DNA of 64,000 nt from Anticarsia gemmatalis (Eukaryota; Arthropoda; Insecta; Lepidoptera; Erebidae). The translations under genes were made by a program, and so were the position numbers. Within the stretch, counting starts at the first letter, position 1, and each line of letters opens with the position of its first letter. The stretch lies in NCBI RefSeq assembly GCF_050436995.1, contig NC_134755.1, positions 4,279,001-4,343,000 of the forward strand, in the 5' to 3' direction. This document shows positions 10,701 through 21,500 of the stretch, in pieces. The notes beneath the pieces are model-generated. The model did not search any database. It had not been told where the DNA came from and worked only from the letters and a program-made list of their open reading frames with translations.

Positions 10701-11050
10701 GGGAAATATTAGTAAACCAAAACAAAAACATTTTGGATCACAGTATTCTTCTTTTACGTAGGTTAATGCTTGGATTATCAGCACGAATATGGGTTAAATA
10801 GATTGATAAAAAGAATAAACTATTGTAGAAGGTATTTTAATATAATATTACAAGTTATTCTATAAATTGCTTAAAAAAATACTGAAATATTTTGAAGCGA
10901 CAATATAGCAAACTTGAGACTAACAAGCTACTTACCACAATTTAAAAAGCAAACAAGTCTCAAAATACAAAGAAGCATTATTCTTAACAGTTTTAATAAA
11001 CTCCGAAACCTACAAAATGGACTCAACAGACGTGTAAACAACATAATCTG
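7797..11050. other. Non-coding AT-rich stretch
   Basis: No convincing exon or RNA gene is visible. Short open frames such as 8295-8525 and 10380-10586 show no recognisable protein character. One perfect stem-loop lies at 9281-9319. Confidence 0.45.
9281..9319. repeat. Perfect 16-bp inverted repeat with 7-nt loop
   Basis: The arm gtgtattttttaaagt (9281-9296) is repeated exactly inverted at 9304-9319. It is AT-rich and isolated. It could be a hairpin relic of a small transposon; no target duplication is obvious. Confidence 0.7.
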
Positions 11051-11054
11051 ATCG

Positions 11055-11099
11055 TCAGTGTTTGTTTCGTGAAGTCGGCGACTGTAGCCGCAGGTAAGT
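11055..11099 (+). promoter_or_regulatory. Possible initiator and short non-coding first exon
   Basis: The arthropod initiator-like word TCAGT at 11055-11059 is followed 34 bases later by a perfect 5' splice site CAG/GTAAGT (donor GT at 11094-11095). The intervening stretch is less AT-rich than its surroundings. The ACE-like coding exon at 23938 is preceded by a splice acceptor, so that gene needs an upstream non-coding exon, and this is one candidate on the right strand. A second donor-like AA/GTAAGT lies at 11177. No transcript evidence exists, so this is conjecture. Confidence 0.28.
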
Positions 11100-13312
11100 T
11101 CGCAACTCATTACAGAGAATGACTGTGTCCCGATAACTCGCTTCGAATTTACGTCCGCACTCGTGAAACTTTCCAAGTAAGTTCTTTACGAATTGTGATG
11201 CTTGTTTGCGCTAACATCGTTTACACGTATTTATTTGTACGTATGTTACGTTTGGGTATGTTTCTTGTGGTTAAATATCTAAAGCCAGTCATTGAAGGGA
11301 TAAGTTTGTTATGAGGAATTGTTGCTTTAGTTTAGCCCTGAGACGATGTAACAGATTGAAAGTAAATAAATTAAGCCATTTTTATTACTTATGGCTTCTG
11401 GGACAAGAGAAGAGTTTTCTTGAAGAAGTGTTTTTTATTGGTTTTGACTTCCAACGTTTAAGCAAGTATCTAACTAGCAACTTAATAATTTGTAGTGAGT
11501 ACAGATTGAAAAATATATTATAGAAATCTTTTACAAACACAAATGTAAAATCTACTGGAATATTTAAACAATGCTATGAGACAATGCTGTTCGTTTGATA
11601 TGTCAAATAAATATTTCATGTTATTTTTGAAACCAATATTTTACCATCACAATTTTTAACTCCTACACTCATTCAACTATCCCTCAAAAATCATTATTCC
11701 GAAGCACATCTATCTTCTCCAACACTACGAGTATATTCCGTAGGTTCCATAACGAATGCTAGATCAAAAACAAGGAACGCTAGCGAATAAACGTCAGTAA
11801 TACCGATACATCTGCTACCTCACGTATAACCCTCGTATATTACGTTGCAACTGTATTTTAGAAATTCCGACTCTGTATTGATTACTGGAATAAACGTGAC
11901 GTGGTTTTTTGAAAAAGGTTGCGTTATTTAAAGTCAAATATATCTCAGTTGGAAATAAGTATTTCGTTACAAATGTGTTTAACGTTTTTTTCAACTTTTG
12001 ACGTGTGATAAAGGTCAGTATTTTTGTCACACTACTGCATGCAATTCCACCAAGAGTCGTGAAATCGATTCCCATTTCGTTATATAAATTAATAAGATAA
12101 AGTAATAAAAACGAGTAAGACGGATACTGTAGGACGAGGCTTAAAATAATCTTTAAAAGGTAAGCTGGCAATTACTTAGCGTGGCCATACAACGTGGCAC
12201 TGCTGCCAGCGTTCTGGGAAAGTTCCCGGCTGCCAGCACTTCGACGCATATTGCATTCTCACATACGCCTTTCCTTTTTAAATTTTAATAATTTTTATTG
12301 CATGTTTTATTGTGAACTTTAGCTTAGTTAAAATATATATCCATTGTAAATAATCTTAAAAATTCTTAAATCCGTATGTTAAAATCTTGATAGTTTTATG
12401 GGTTCAACCAGCATAGGTCAACAACTGAACGGGTTCAAGTGAAACCAAGTATTATTCAAAAACTTGCAAATCTATAAATATTTCCTAAACTTTCCTCGAG
12501 ACGGCTTTGCACAAATATTATTACTTTAAACAAAGGATACTTCTTTACGTACGGTCAGCGTCGAAATGTGTCACAATTTTTTTAAATATTTTTATCAATT
12601 TAAGTAATAAAATTAATTCTGTGAACTTCAAAGTAATTTTACTTTCACTGGCTATTGTTTGTTGATCAAAAGCAATAATTAAAATGACATTTTCATACAA
12701 AAAATACAATTAAAATATGGAAGAGTCTACACACAAAATATTGCTCCTATTTTACCCGAAACTCTAGACAGAGGTATATGAAATACATCCACATTTTGGA
12801 ATTTCTATTGTAGGTAAGTAAGTCTCAAAGAATAGAGGGCGAACCTAAGTAACCTAAGGCTGTAAGTTCGAAGTATTCGTAAGTCGAATACACAACCAAC
12901 TACGGCACTGAAGAAGATACATTTTTGAAACTGACTGTACCGTCGTAGTCGAAATATATGAGCAATTGCAAATGTAAATGGTGCACATGAAGAGAACGTC
13001 GTTATGCATATTTCATGGCGCCGTATCACCGCAACCAAGAATTGCTATCGACATCAATAAATGCATTTTTCATACAAATTTGTGGCTGCGTTAAAGAAAG
13101 TTATTGGTATTTTTGGAGTATTCAATGTGAAGGAAATGAAGAATATCTAATGCGGATAGAAATGAAAGCAAAAGAATATTATTACTCTGGTATGAAAATT
13201 GTTTTTCATGTTTTTGAGTGAAAATTGTTCACCTACATCTCAATAACAATAAAATAGAACATTACGCTTGGACTTGTAGAACTTTAATAGGAATAAACTT
13301 AAGAACGATTAG
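11100..13312. other. Non-coding stretch
   Basis: I see no gene here. A short GC-richer patch at about 12180-12250 contains repeated ctgccagc and gccagc words around a near-palindromic ctgggaaagttcccgg and may be a worn transposon fragment. Short open frames (11311-11523, 11815-12171, 12805-13038) look like chance. Confidence 0.4.
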
Positions 13313-13447
13313 GGCCAGTTTCACAGCTGAAAAAGTTTCAGGTTACCTGTCCGATAGATAAAGTGACAACAAATATTTCAAAACTAATCTTTCAAACTTC
13401 ACCTGATAAGTTTACTTATTGGTACTTTTAGAAGCAATGAAACCGGG
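13313..13447. mobile_element. Small MITE-like element
   Basis: About 135 bases are bounded by ggccagtttcac on the left and an imperfect inverted match, ending tgaaaccgggc, on the right. Elements whose ends read roughly CCGGTTTCA are common in lepidopteran genomes (family knowledge). No coding sequence is present. Confidence 0.5.
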
Positions 13448-14126
13448 CTTATTTGTTTACGCAAAGTAAGTGACATAATAATAGACTGATAAGTCTTTTC
13501 CCTCTTTGTTTACTCATAAAAATGCATTGGCCATGCTTTGCAATGATAAGGAAATATTCCCTATTAAGAGCGTGAGTGACAATTCATACGAACCATGAAA
13601 TAATTCGATTTAACCCATTACACTTAAAAGGTTACGTTGCTAACGAAAGCACGGGTATTATTACCGCGATTAAATTTGCATAAAGGCATTTATAAAATTA
13701 CAAATTTTCGAGGTGCCCATTCAGGGCATAGATATCAGGATTCGTTTTTTTTATGTCGGTCATTTAAAAATCTAAGAGCCAAAGGTTGATGATCTATGCA
13801 TTAAAAGGGATTGTGGCTACTTTTTAGGGATTAAAAATAAGCATTTTTAACGTCAAATTCCTGATACTCACGTTATCAACTCTGACATAAATATTTTTAA
13901 GTGCTGAATCCCTTTACTTATAATTTAATATTAGCAGTTAATGCGAATACTTTAACCAATAAAAACAATTAGTATACAAGTAACATTTCTGTGCAAACCA
14001 AACTTAAACGGAGGAGGAATGTCGTATGTCATTAGCAAAAGTAATTCTTTCATACAATCATACGCTATTCTTCCTCTCTTGAAAATACTGCACTCATTAC
14101 ACAAAGAGACTACAAAAACACGCTCA

Positions 14127-14134
14127 TGACGTCA
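14127..14134. promoter_or_regulatory. CRE-like palindrome TGACGTCA
   Basis: A perfect TGACGTCA octamer matches the consensus CREB/ATF site. It stands alone with no gene start identified nearby, so it may be chance. Confidence 0.2.
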
Positions 14135-15063
14135 CAATACTGCAGCGTTAGAATGTTTAATTATAATTGAATCTGGTACTCGTCTGTAAATAGGTACTTA
14201 CAAACCCCAGTGCTTTGGCTAATGTACTTATATGCAATTCACTCTAAGCGCTCTGTTCCACAAATCTGTTGTACACATTCGTTGTTTTGTAGGCGCAAGG
14301 CCACATGAGCAATTTACGGGAACAAATACTGCAATTCTACGGCCATGTGGTTTGTTGGTGTATCTTCCATGGAATTTTACTGAATTGTTATGTGTTTTGT
14401 GCTTTTTGGTGAAATTACTTTTATTCTATGTTTTGTAAGTAAACTCTGTACAGGCAAGAGCAAAAATATGTATAAAGTATATTTTTTTCAACAGCATTTA
14501 TATCCATAAAAAATAATATTGTCATAGTTTATAGCCAGAAAAGTAATGCTCTAGCTATCACTGTAAAATCGTTGAGTAATGGTAATACTCGAATTAATAC
14601 ATTTAATTTAAAAGTACGATGAGGATGTGCTATATATTTTTAATGTACAGTACATCCATAATTATTACTGAAACCGAGAATATGGTGGAGAATACTCAAA
14701 CAGAGAGCATAATAAAGCATAAATATCAGGATATTTACTTAGTACTTATTCGTTAAAGCTTTATGATAAAAGATAAAGTAGTAAAATATTAATACTAATA
14801 GCATTTTATACTTCTACGAACTAGATTAGTGGCCCGATTTCATAGATGGTAATAAAAAAATGCTCTTCACGAACTTTTATTTCAGTCCAGATAAAAATAT
14901 TATTAACTTTTATTTATTTATCTTACGGTTAGTGCTCAATGATGTATGATGATGCGCGGTCAGCCATCTATGAAGAATTCGCTGTTAAAGCATCAGCACA
15001 CAAAACGTGGGAGTAAAATTGAGACGTGAATGAGTGGTGCTGGTAGCGTTGTGATGTATGTAT

Positions 15064-15190
15064 GTTTCCCGTTACAAGCAGGCAGGTTGCAGCGCGAGAG
15101 CGGTCAGCGGGAACGGCTCATGACCAGTCCACGTCCCGTTCAAGACCCGCTCGTGCATTCCGTGTGTGTCTCTGCTGGTGCCCTTTAAGT
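15064..15190. other. GC-rich island in AT-rich DNA
   Basis: About 125 bases rich in CpG and G+C (for example gcagcgcgagagcggtcagc) stand out sharply in the surrounding AT-rich sequence. It contains an imperfect inverted pair (gcgggaacgg and cccgttcaagacccgctc). It has no long open frame. It could be a promoter or untranslated exon of the downstream ACE-like gene, or a transposon scrap. Confidence 0.3.
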
Positions 15191-15243
15191 TTGCTAAACC
15201 CACAAATCGTTTATCGATCACTTTTATAATTTACTTATCTTAT

Positions 15244-15440
15244 CATACTAATATTGTAAACACGAACGTTTGTGAGGATGAATGTCTGTATGAATGTTTG
15301 TGACTCTTTCATGAAAAAAACTACTTGACGGATTTTTTTGAAATTTGACACACAAATTGTTTATAACCAAGACTAACATAGATTACTTTCTACTCTGGAA
15401 AACCCTTTCCTCCTTGGCGAAGTCGTGGGCAGAAAATAGT
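15244..15440 (+). mobile_element. Helitron-like short non-autonomous repeat
   Basis: The stretch begins catactaatattgtaaa, continues with 'gtttgtgaggatgaatg', a 'gactctttca' segment and 'ggatttttttgaaatttg', and ends with ttggcgaagtcgtgggcaga. This order is the hallmark of a very common lepidopteran Helitron-like interspersed repeat (recognised from memory). It has no coding capacity. A worn relative lies at 7660-7796. Confidence 0.6.
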
Positions 15441-15990
15441 TAATTATTATACAGTCTAACGGTTAGTATCTATATGAGACACTTTTCACTCTTACGCGAT
15501 TATCTGAAGAAGCGAAATGTCCACAGAAAACCTTTCAATACCTAATATCACCTGCTGGACACACGGTATATGAACGAAGCTTTGTCCGGAGTAAACGTTA
15601 AACCGTACTCTGGTCTATTTAAACGGGGTTTAAAGCGATGTTCAATACAAGCTCTCAAAGACCTTAATTTAGTGCGAGTTAGCGATCGTTTGTTGTTCGT
15701 TCTTGCTTTAATCTCGGAAATGGTTGTTCTTAAGCTTACTGGAAACTATAATGAACTTTAAAGTATGTTTTTATGTAGTTTGAAAGTAGTGTTTCATATT
15801 TTACTCTGAGATATGAACTGGTACGTTTTGCTTAATGTAAACTGGAATAAAGCACAATTGCTCATAAATTATTCCCATGATAAAAGTATTTTTTTGTTAA
15901 AATCGGAAAAATCAGAGATACCAAAATAATTATAGTCATCGCCAGCTTGATTAAGTTTTTCTTTATAGGATTAACAATGGTTATATCGGT

Positions 15991-16058
15991 AACCGGCACT
16001 TGGCCAGCATGGATAGAATCAACACCTCCCTTATTTTAGGTGAAAACCCTTGCAGGAG
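15991..16058 (+). mobile_element. Truncated SINE 3' fragment
   Basis: The sequence runs parallel to the 3' half of the SINE at 50978-51277: both share 'cggcacttggccagc' or a close variant, a 'cctccct' segment and 'acccttgc' in the same order. Only the 3' part is present. Confidence 0.55.
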
Positions 16059-17395
16059 GAAAGTAAAGAGTTACACTTACTTATTTCTTTAATGGCGGTT
16101 AGCTACCTTTGACACAGCTACTCCTTTACGAAACAGAAGTGACCTCTTCCTAAGCAATGAGAGAATTGCAAAATTTTAAACGACTGCATAGCACAGGGAA
16201 AACAATTGTGTTTATTTCAACCCAAATATTCGTATGCTCAGAAACTAGTTAGCAAAAACCTCATAAATGAGACCAAAATAGCACTGAATTCCACTACCCA
16301 TAACAAGTCGTGATGAAGGTTATTATGTTTAAGCTCGGATAGGTCAGTCCAATTATGTAATAGTTGCCATGGCAACGCTTGTTAGAGGTAGTTCGTAATT
16401 CGTAGTTACATTTGCGTACGGGATTGTTAGTAATTTTGTTTATTTTGGATTAAATATTTTTTTATAAAAAATATAAACTATACTATCACATTTTTTTTGG
16501 AGCACTGTTCAGAGCGATCTCGAAATATTTATTTAAAACTTTAGTTATGTCACCATTGACAAGTTTTTAATAAACGAGTTTAACATTCAACTATGAGCAT
16601 AATTCATTTAAAATTTGCGATCGTATTAGAAGACTTATATGATATAATATGACGATAAAAATCTAAAGGGTCACTTATTAAATTCCTTCACGCAGAACTT
16701 TTAAACATTATATTTTAAAATAACTTTATAACGTTATCCACCGAAATCAATTACATAATTCATTTCCATATTTCAGTTGTTTCATAATTTGTTTTCGAAA
16801 GGAAACTTTCAATCTATTAAGTAACGTTGTAAAGGAATAAGGTTTACTTATTTACAACAAATTGACGCAAAACGGCTTCCTGCGCATTCTTTGTTACAAT
16901 TATTTACTTCTAAATTATATCTAGTTATTGGTTTGTTTTCAAAGAGTGCAACGAACCGTGTACTATTTGGCGTATAAAAATGTTGAAATATTTCCTGTGG
17001 TGGTTAGTTTTGTGAAAGGAAAAGTGAATATATCGCCTTATGCTAATGAACTGATAACATCATTCTATTGAGCCACACGTCAAAAGTTACTCAGTTAGTC
17101 ACTTACCCGACTTCAAATAGAAGGAGATTATTAATTCGACTGTTTGTTTTTTGTCTATGTTTATGATACTTACGATTTTTCTGGGGACGGACCAAATTCT
17201 TTTGGAGAAGCACGATGAGTTACGTCAGGCTTCGCTTTCCTACAGGAAAATACACAATGTACTTAATTCAGGTGTAAAAAGAAATAATAGGAACATATTG
17301 GAGAACGAGAAAACGCAGGTAATAAAAGGATATAATACAATAAAAAGCTAAATGAAACTATTAGCTAAGAACGCTCTAAATTCATATTAAACCTA
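16059..17395. other. Non-coding stretch
   Basis: I see no gene. The open frame 17151-17351 has no recognisable features and abuts the inverted-repeat element. Confidence 0.4.
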
Positions 17396-17592
17396 ATGCC
17401 ATCAAAAACATTCTGTAAAAACCTCAAGTCTCGCCGTAAAAAGTTGTGAGATCTATATAATACCAAGTCGATTAATCTATTAAGTCTCTACTTAAAGGAC
17501 CTTCTGTCTTAAGTTATTACGTATGTTATTATCATGCCAATTTAAAAAAAAAATACCTCTAAAACAAATAGACCGACCTGGCCATCGCATGA
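17396..17592 (+). repeat. Left arm of inverted repeat, copy 1
   Basis: This arm is the exact inverted match of the right arm over about the outer 160 bases. Mismatches are confined to the innermost ~40 bases, at 17573, 17578 and 17582 (C opposite A) and two others. Confidence 0.9.
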
Positions 17593-17672
17593 TTTGATTA
17601 TTAGTATGTATCACACTACACAGCACGACGAGAAGTTATTGCTCCTGAAATGTTAATGGCGAATTTGTGTTT

Positions 17673-17869
17673 TCTTGCGATGACCAAGTCGATCTATTTG
17701 TTTTAAAGGTATTTTTTTTTTAAATTGGCATGATAATAACATACGTAATAACTTAAGACAGAAGGTCCTTTAAGTAGAGACTTAATAGATTAATCGACTT
17801 GGTATTATATAGATCTCACAACTTTTTACGGCGAGACTTGAGGTTTTTACAGAATGTTTTTGATGGCAT
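17673..17869 (-). repeat. Right arm of inverted repeat, copy 1
   Basis: This arm is the inverted partner of 17396-17592. Its outer end, gatggcat, is followed by ctcacttctttttgtag, which also follows the right arm in copy 2, so the element continues beyond this arm. Confidence 0.9.
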
Positions 17870-18536
17870 CTCACTTCTTTTTGTAGAGCGAATAGAGCAA
17901 ACATAAGTCCAATTTGTATGGAAAGCCGTATTTTTTTCATAATTCAACATATTTTCCTATGGGAATGTTGTTCAGTTTCATGGGCTAAACACCCTTACCC
18001 ACCCTATACCCCCTCCCGTTATGTCTCATATAGTAGATACATATTTACACCTATTTATTTTATTTTCTACAGAAATAATAATTTAATTCATTAACTGCAA
18101 ATGTAACCTTGTAATCTTATACATTTATATGGGATTACAAAGTTATTGTTGCAGTTGGTGTATTTAGAAAACTGGACCGAAATTAGAAAATATTGAATTT
18201 TTCCCATGATTAAGACACTAAACCCTATTTGTACTCTAAATTTTAAGCTTCTAAGTCTGCTAGAAGTACCTTAGACTTTTGATGATCGGTGAGTCAGTGA
18301 GTCAGTGAATCAGTGAGTGACAAAATTCAAAATTTTAACAAGTTGTCATTCTTAAACTACTGGTTCAAATTGACTGAAATTTTAAATATACCGTGTTTAT
18401 ACAATGACTGATTGGTTGCTGAAAATCCAGGCTTCTTGTTTTATCCACTACGAAATTATAGGGGTGTCAAAAATAGCCCGAATTGCTTCGAGAAAAGGAT
18501 GTTACGGCCGTGCCGCTTTTTTTTTGCTCGACTTGC

Positions 18537-18556
18537 GGGGGCACTTCCGTGCCCCC
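18537..18556. repeat. Terminal GC hairpin of copy 1
   Basis: A perfect 8-bp stem (GGGGGCAC/GTGCCCCC) with a 4-nt loop lies four bases from the point where the two element copies stop matching. The identical hairpin sits at 54900-54919. Confidence 0.85.
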
Positions 18557-18560
18557 AGAT

Positions 18561-21500
18561 AACTCGCTGAACAAAAAGCATTTTAATAAATAAATTTAAA
18601 ATCTCGGGAACAAATAATAATACACTCAAATTCATACCGAACTTCTATACACCCTTCACCAAAGTATTTAGAGTTAAACAACCAAAATGTACTCTGTTAA
18701 AGAAAACAATTAGTGTAGCTAACACAAAGTACATTATACCAGTACTATGCAGTTCATGAACAGCCATATTACAAAAGCTTCATTTGCAAAACTGCTGAGG
18801 AGCTAATACGTTGAATATCTTTAAAGACTAGCTTAGCATATAATGAAAATGTTGGGTTCAGTACTCTCTTGATTCCCAGACGTGGAGCAGACGGTAAGGG
18901 TTAGGTTACATTAAAGATTTTTAAGCGGCAATGTTGTGATTTATTCGCTAATTCTGAGATTGGAACCTGGAGAGAAAAGCGTATTGCCGTGAGCGTTAAA
19001 TTATATTCAGAAACTTATTTTTTTGAATGAAATACATGGTAAAAGTGTGCATTAAAAATTCAAACAACATATTATTTAAAATGTATGAATAAGGCACTGC
19101 TATACGAAAATAGTTATATTCTATTGCTGTTCAAAAATAGTTCATAGACGCTTTATTTTTTACCATACGAAACAGATAATTAAGTCGATGGTATTAATGA
19201 TGGTGGAATGAATACTTACTGTCTCAATAATAATAAATTGAGTGTAGGTAAGCTCTGATCTTGTTTTGCCTTTCCCACTCATCGAGTTTTGAAAATTTAC
19301 AAAAATATTTTAAACTAATCAGAACTTAAACGACGTTTATTTGTAAGACCGTTTAAGGATTTTTAATGCAAACTCAAAAAAATGACATAAAATATTTTAA
19401 GCAATTGCGTTTGTTTGTGAGACTACCCTTATGTTATTTGTCTCAGTGATATGTGGGAAACCAAGCACGACTTGTTGTATGCAAATTGTAATGCCATCTC
19501 TTAGCTTGTGCCGACAATTTAATCTTACTTATTTATTCACCGACATTTTCTTGCTATTCATTTTAGTACTAGTGGTAGAGGAATTTACTTAGAGAATCTT
19601 GAACGCACAAAAATAATTGTGAAATATTATGCAAACAAACAAAATGTGCAACTTAAATAAATTATAAAATGCTCATTTCTTCCTCCATTGAATTATAATT
19701 AACTCTATGGTATAAACAGTTAAGTAAAAAAAAGTTTTATCATCATATAATATATTAATGGATGTATGGATAAAATCTGTATTTCTGTAATTTTTTTACC
19801 CGTTATTGTCATTCCATTTATATTCGAACTAGATTATACTATTTTTATGGCGCTTGTTCCTTTTTCCTTTATCTTTTTTCAATTATTTATCTTATTCTTT
19901 CATCAGTCGTTGTGACTATATGAACATACAGTAAAAAATTTAAAACACAACGAAACGATTCGTAAAAATACACTGTCACAGTGACCTCAATCCACATTTC
20001 GAGAACACATTTCCATTCCGAAAAAATTATCTTTACTCTTTCAGAAACAGAAGTTTGCTTGTACACTAATGACTATTTCCCCCTTTTCCTTGATAAGCCG
20101 CAACAAAGCTGAGGCTCAGTAGCCCGTGAACAAAGTAATTGAAGATCATACGTGATTGGAATGCCTTCAGACCAAGGATCACTTTCGCTAAAGCCTTATG
20201 AGTTTGCTTGCCAAAGTTAAGCCTTTGAAAAATTGATAGGACGGGCAAAGTATGCAAAACATGAGAGATAGTTTGCGTTGGTGCATTGATCAAGTTTGGT
20301 GATTTAAGCTGAACATGTTCATGCAGTTTGTAAAGGACCGAGTGTTTTATAGCCGTACTAATCGTAATCGTTTGCACAAATCGTGTATAAACGCTTGATA
20401 GATTTTCGAGACTCTTAATATTCCTAAGCGTGTTTATTGTTTTCAAGACTCTTAATAATCCTAAGCGAGTTTATTGTTGGGTCGCTAAACATATGGTAAC
20501 GTTTTCGATTGAGCAGTAGATTTAAAAGTATAGCAGCCGAGAAATTGGCAAAGCCGTAAAAAATTGAAATTATATTGAAAAAATAACCTGCAAAATAGTC
20601 TTGCGCAGATAAAGTCAATAAATTTTGGTAAAGACATTTGTCTATTAGAACTATTTATTATATATTACTAGGAAGAAAGAAAACAAATACTACGAGTAGA
20701 ACTATGAGTATTTATTAAATAAATGTTGGTAATCTGCATCAGCTGCTAGCGCATTTTCACGTCAAAGTTTCCAAGTCATATCAGTATTCTCGTGAAGTCT
20801 AGCTAATGTCTTCAACAATCCCTGCTTCGTTGGAAACTTTCAAATATCTTATTTTTTGTCACCAAAGTTTGTGACGTGAAGATTTTCTGCAAACATTAAG
20901 ATTAAAATAGTTTATAGCCAAGTTTTGTTGGTAATACTCAACAAAGTTGAGTAATGTTATCAAATCATGTTGCTAGTTTGTATTCATTAATCTCTTTATG
21001 GTTAAATGCCTAACTATTAGTTTGGCATTATCAAGCAACGCTCTCTCTATTTCAAGGAAATATTTCCCGACCTATTCAAAATTCCGCATCCGCTTCAAAA
21101 TAACTTATCTACTACCTAGAACAGTTACCTGGAAAGACATTTACTTGGAAAATTGAATCTCGCTTAAGACCTTAAATAATCAAAAAGCCATCAAGTCTAG
21201 CATCAATAGGTCGTCACAACGGCAGGGAGGCTACCGTTCACGTCGACTTTACGCTCAATCGAACTCGTTTTCATTTGAAACTTGACGTATCGTATAATAG
21301 GCAAATTTCGTTGAAATAGGTCACACAACTTGACACCGGTATCAAAGCGGAACGAGTCCGGGAAATTGAGTTATTACACCCGAAATGTTTGTCAAAGAAA
21401 GTTAAAGGACATTTGCATAAATGAGAATGAGAATGTCCTGCTTTTCTGGAATTGTATGGAATTGTTTTCCATTTGCAAATTACTGCTTTGTTTTCTTTTG

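Larger units (their letters stand above)
17396..18560 (+). mobile_element. Foldback-type element with 197-bp internal inverted repeat, copy 1
   Basis: The unit is about 1165 bases and occurs twice in the window (see 53743-54923). Its left end coincides with the outer end of a long inverted repeat: arms 17396-17592 and 17673-17869, separated by an 80-bp spacer. After the right arm comes a ~690-bp tail shared by both copies. The tail contains a short tandem gtcagtga-type repeat near 18290-18315 and finishes with a GC-rich hairpin (GGGGGCAC, loop TTCC, GTGCCCCC at 18537-18556) followed by agat, after which the two copies diverge. No long open frame is present, so it is non-autonomous. The terminal hairpin recalls Helitron ends, but I see neither a 5' TC nor a 3' CTRR, so I leave the class open. 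Confidence 0.85.

Noticed and set aside
17396..17869. CRISPR array or tandem repeat interpretation of the repeated blocks
   Set aside because: The repeats are two inverted arms of one unit in a eukaryotic sequence, with no regular direct repeat-spacer pattern.
20066..20446. 126-codon minus-strand open frame
   Set aside because: No domain, signal or splice context; part of it covers a simple 37-bp tandem duplication. Most likely chance.
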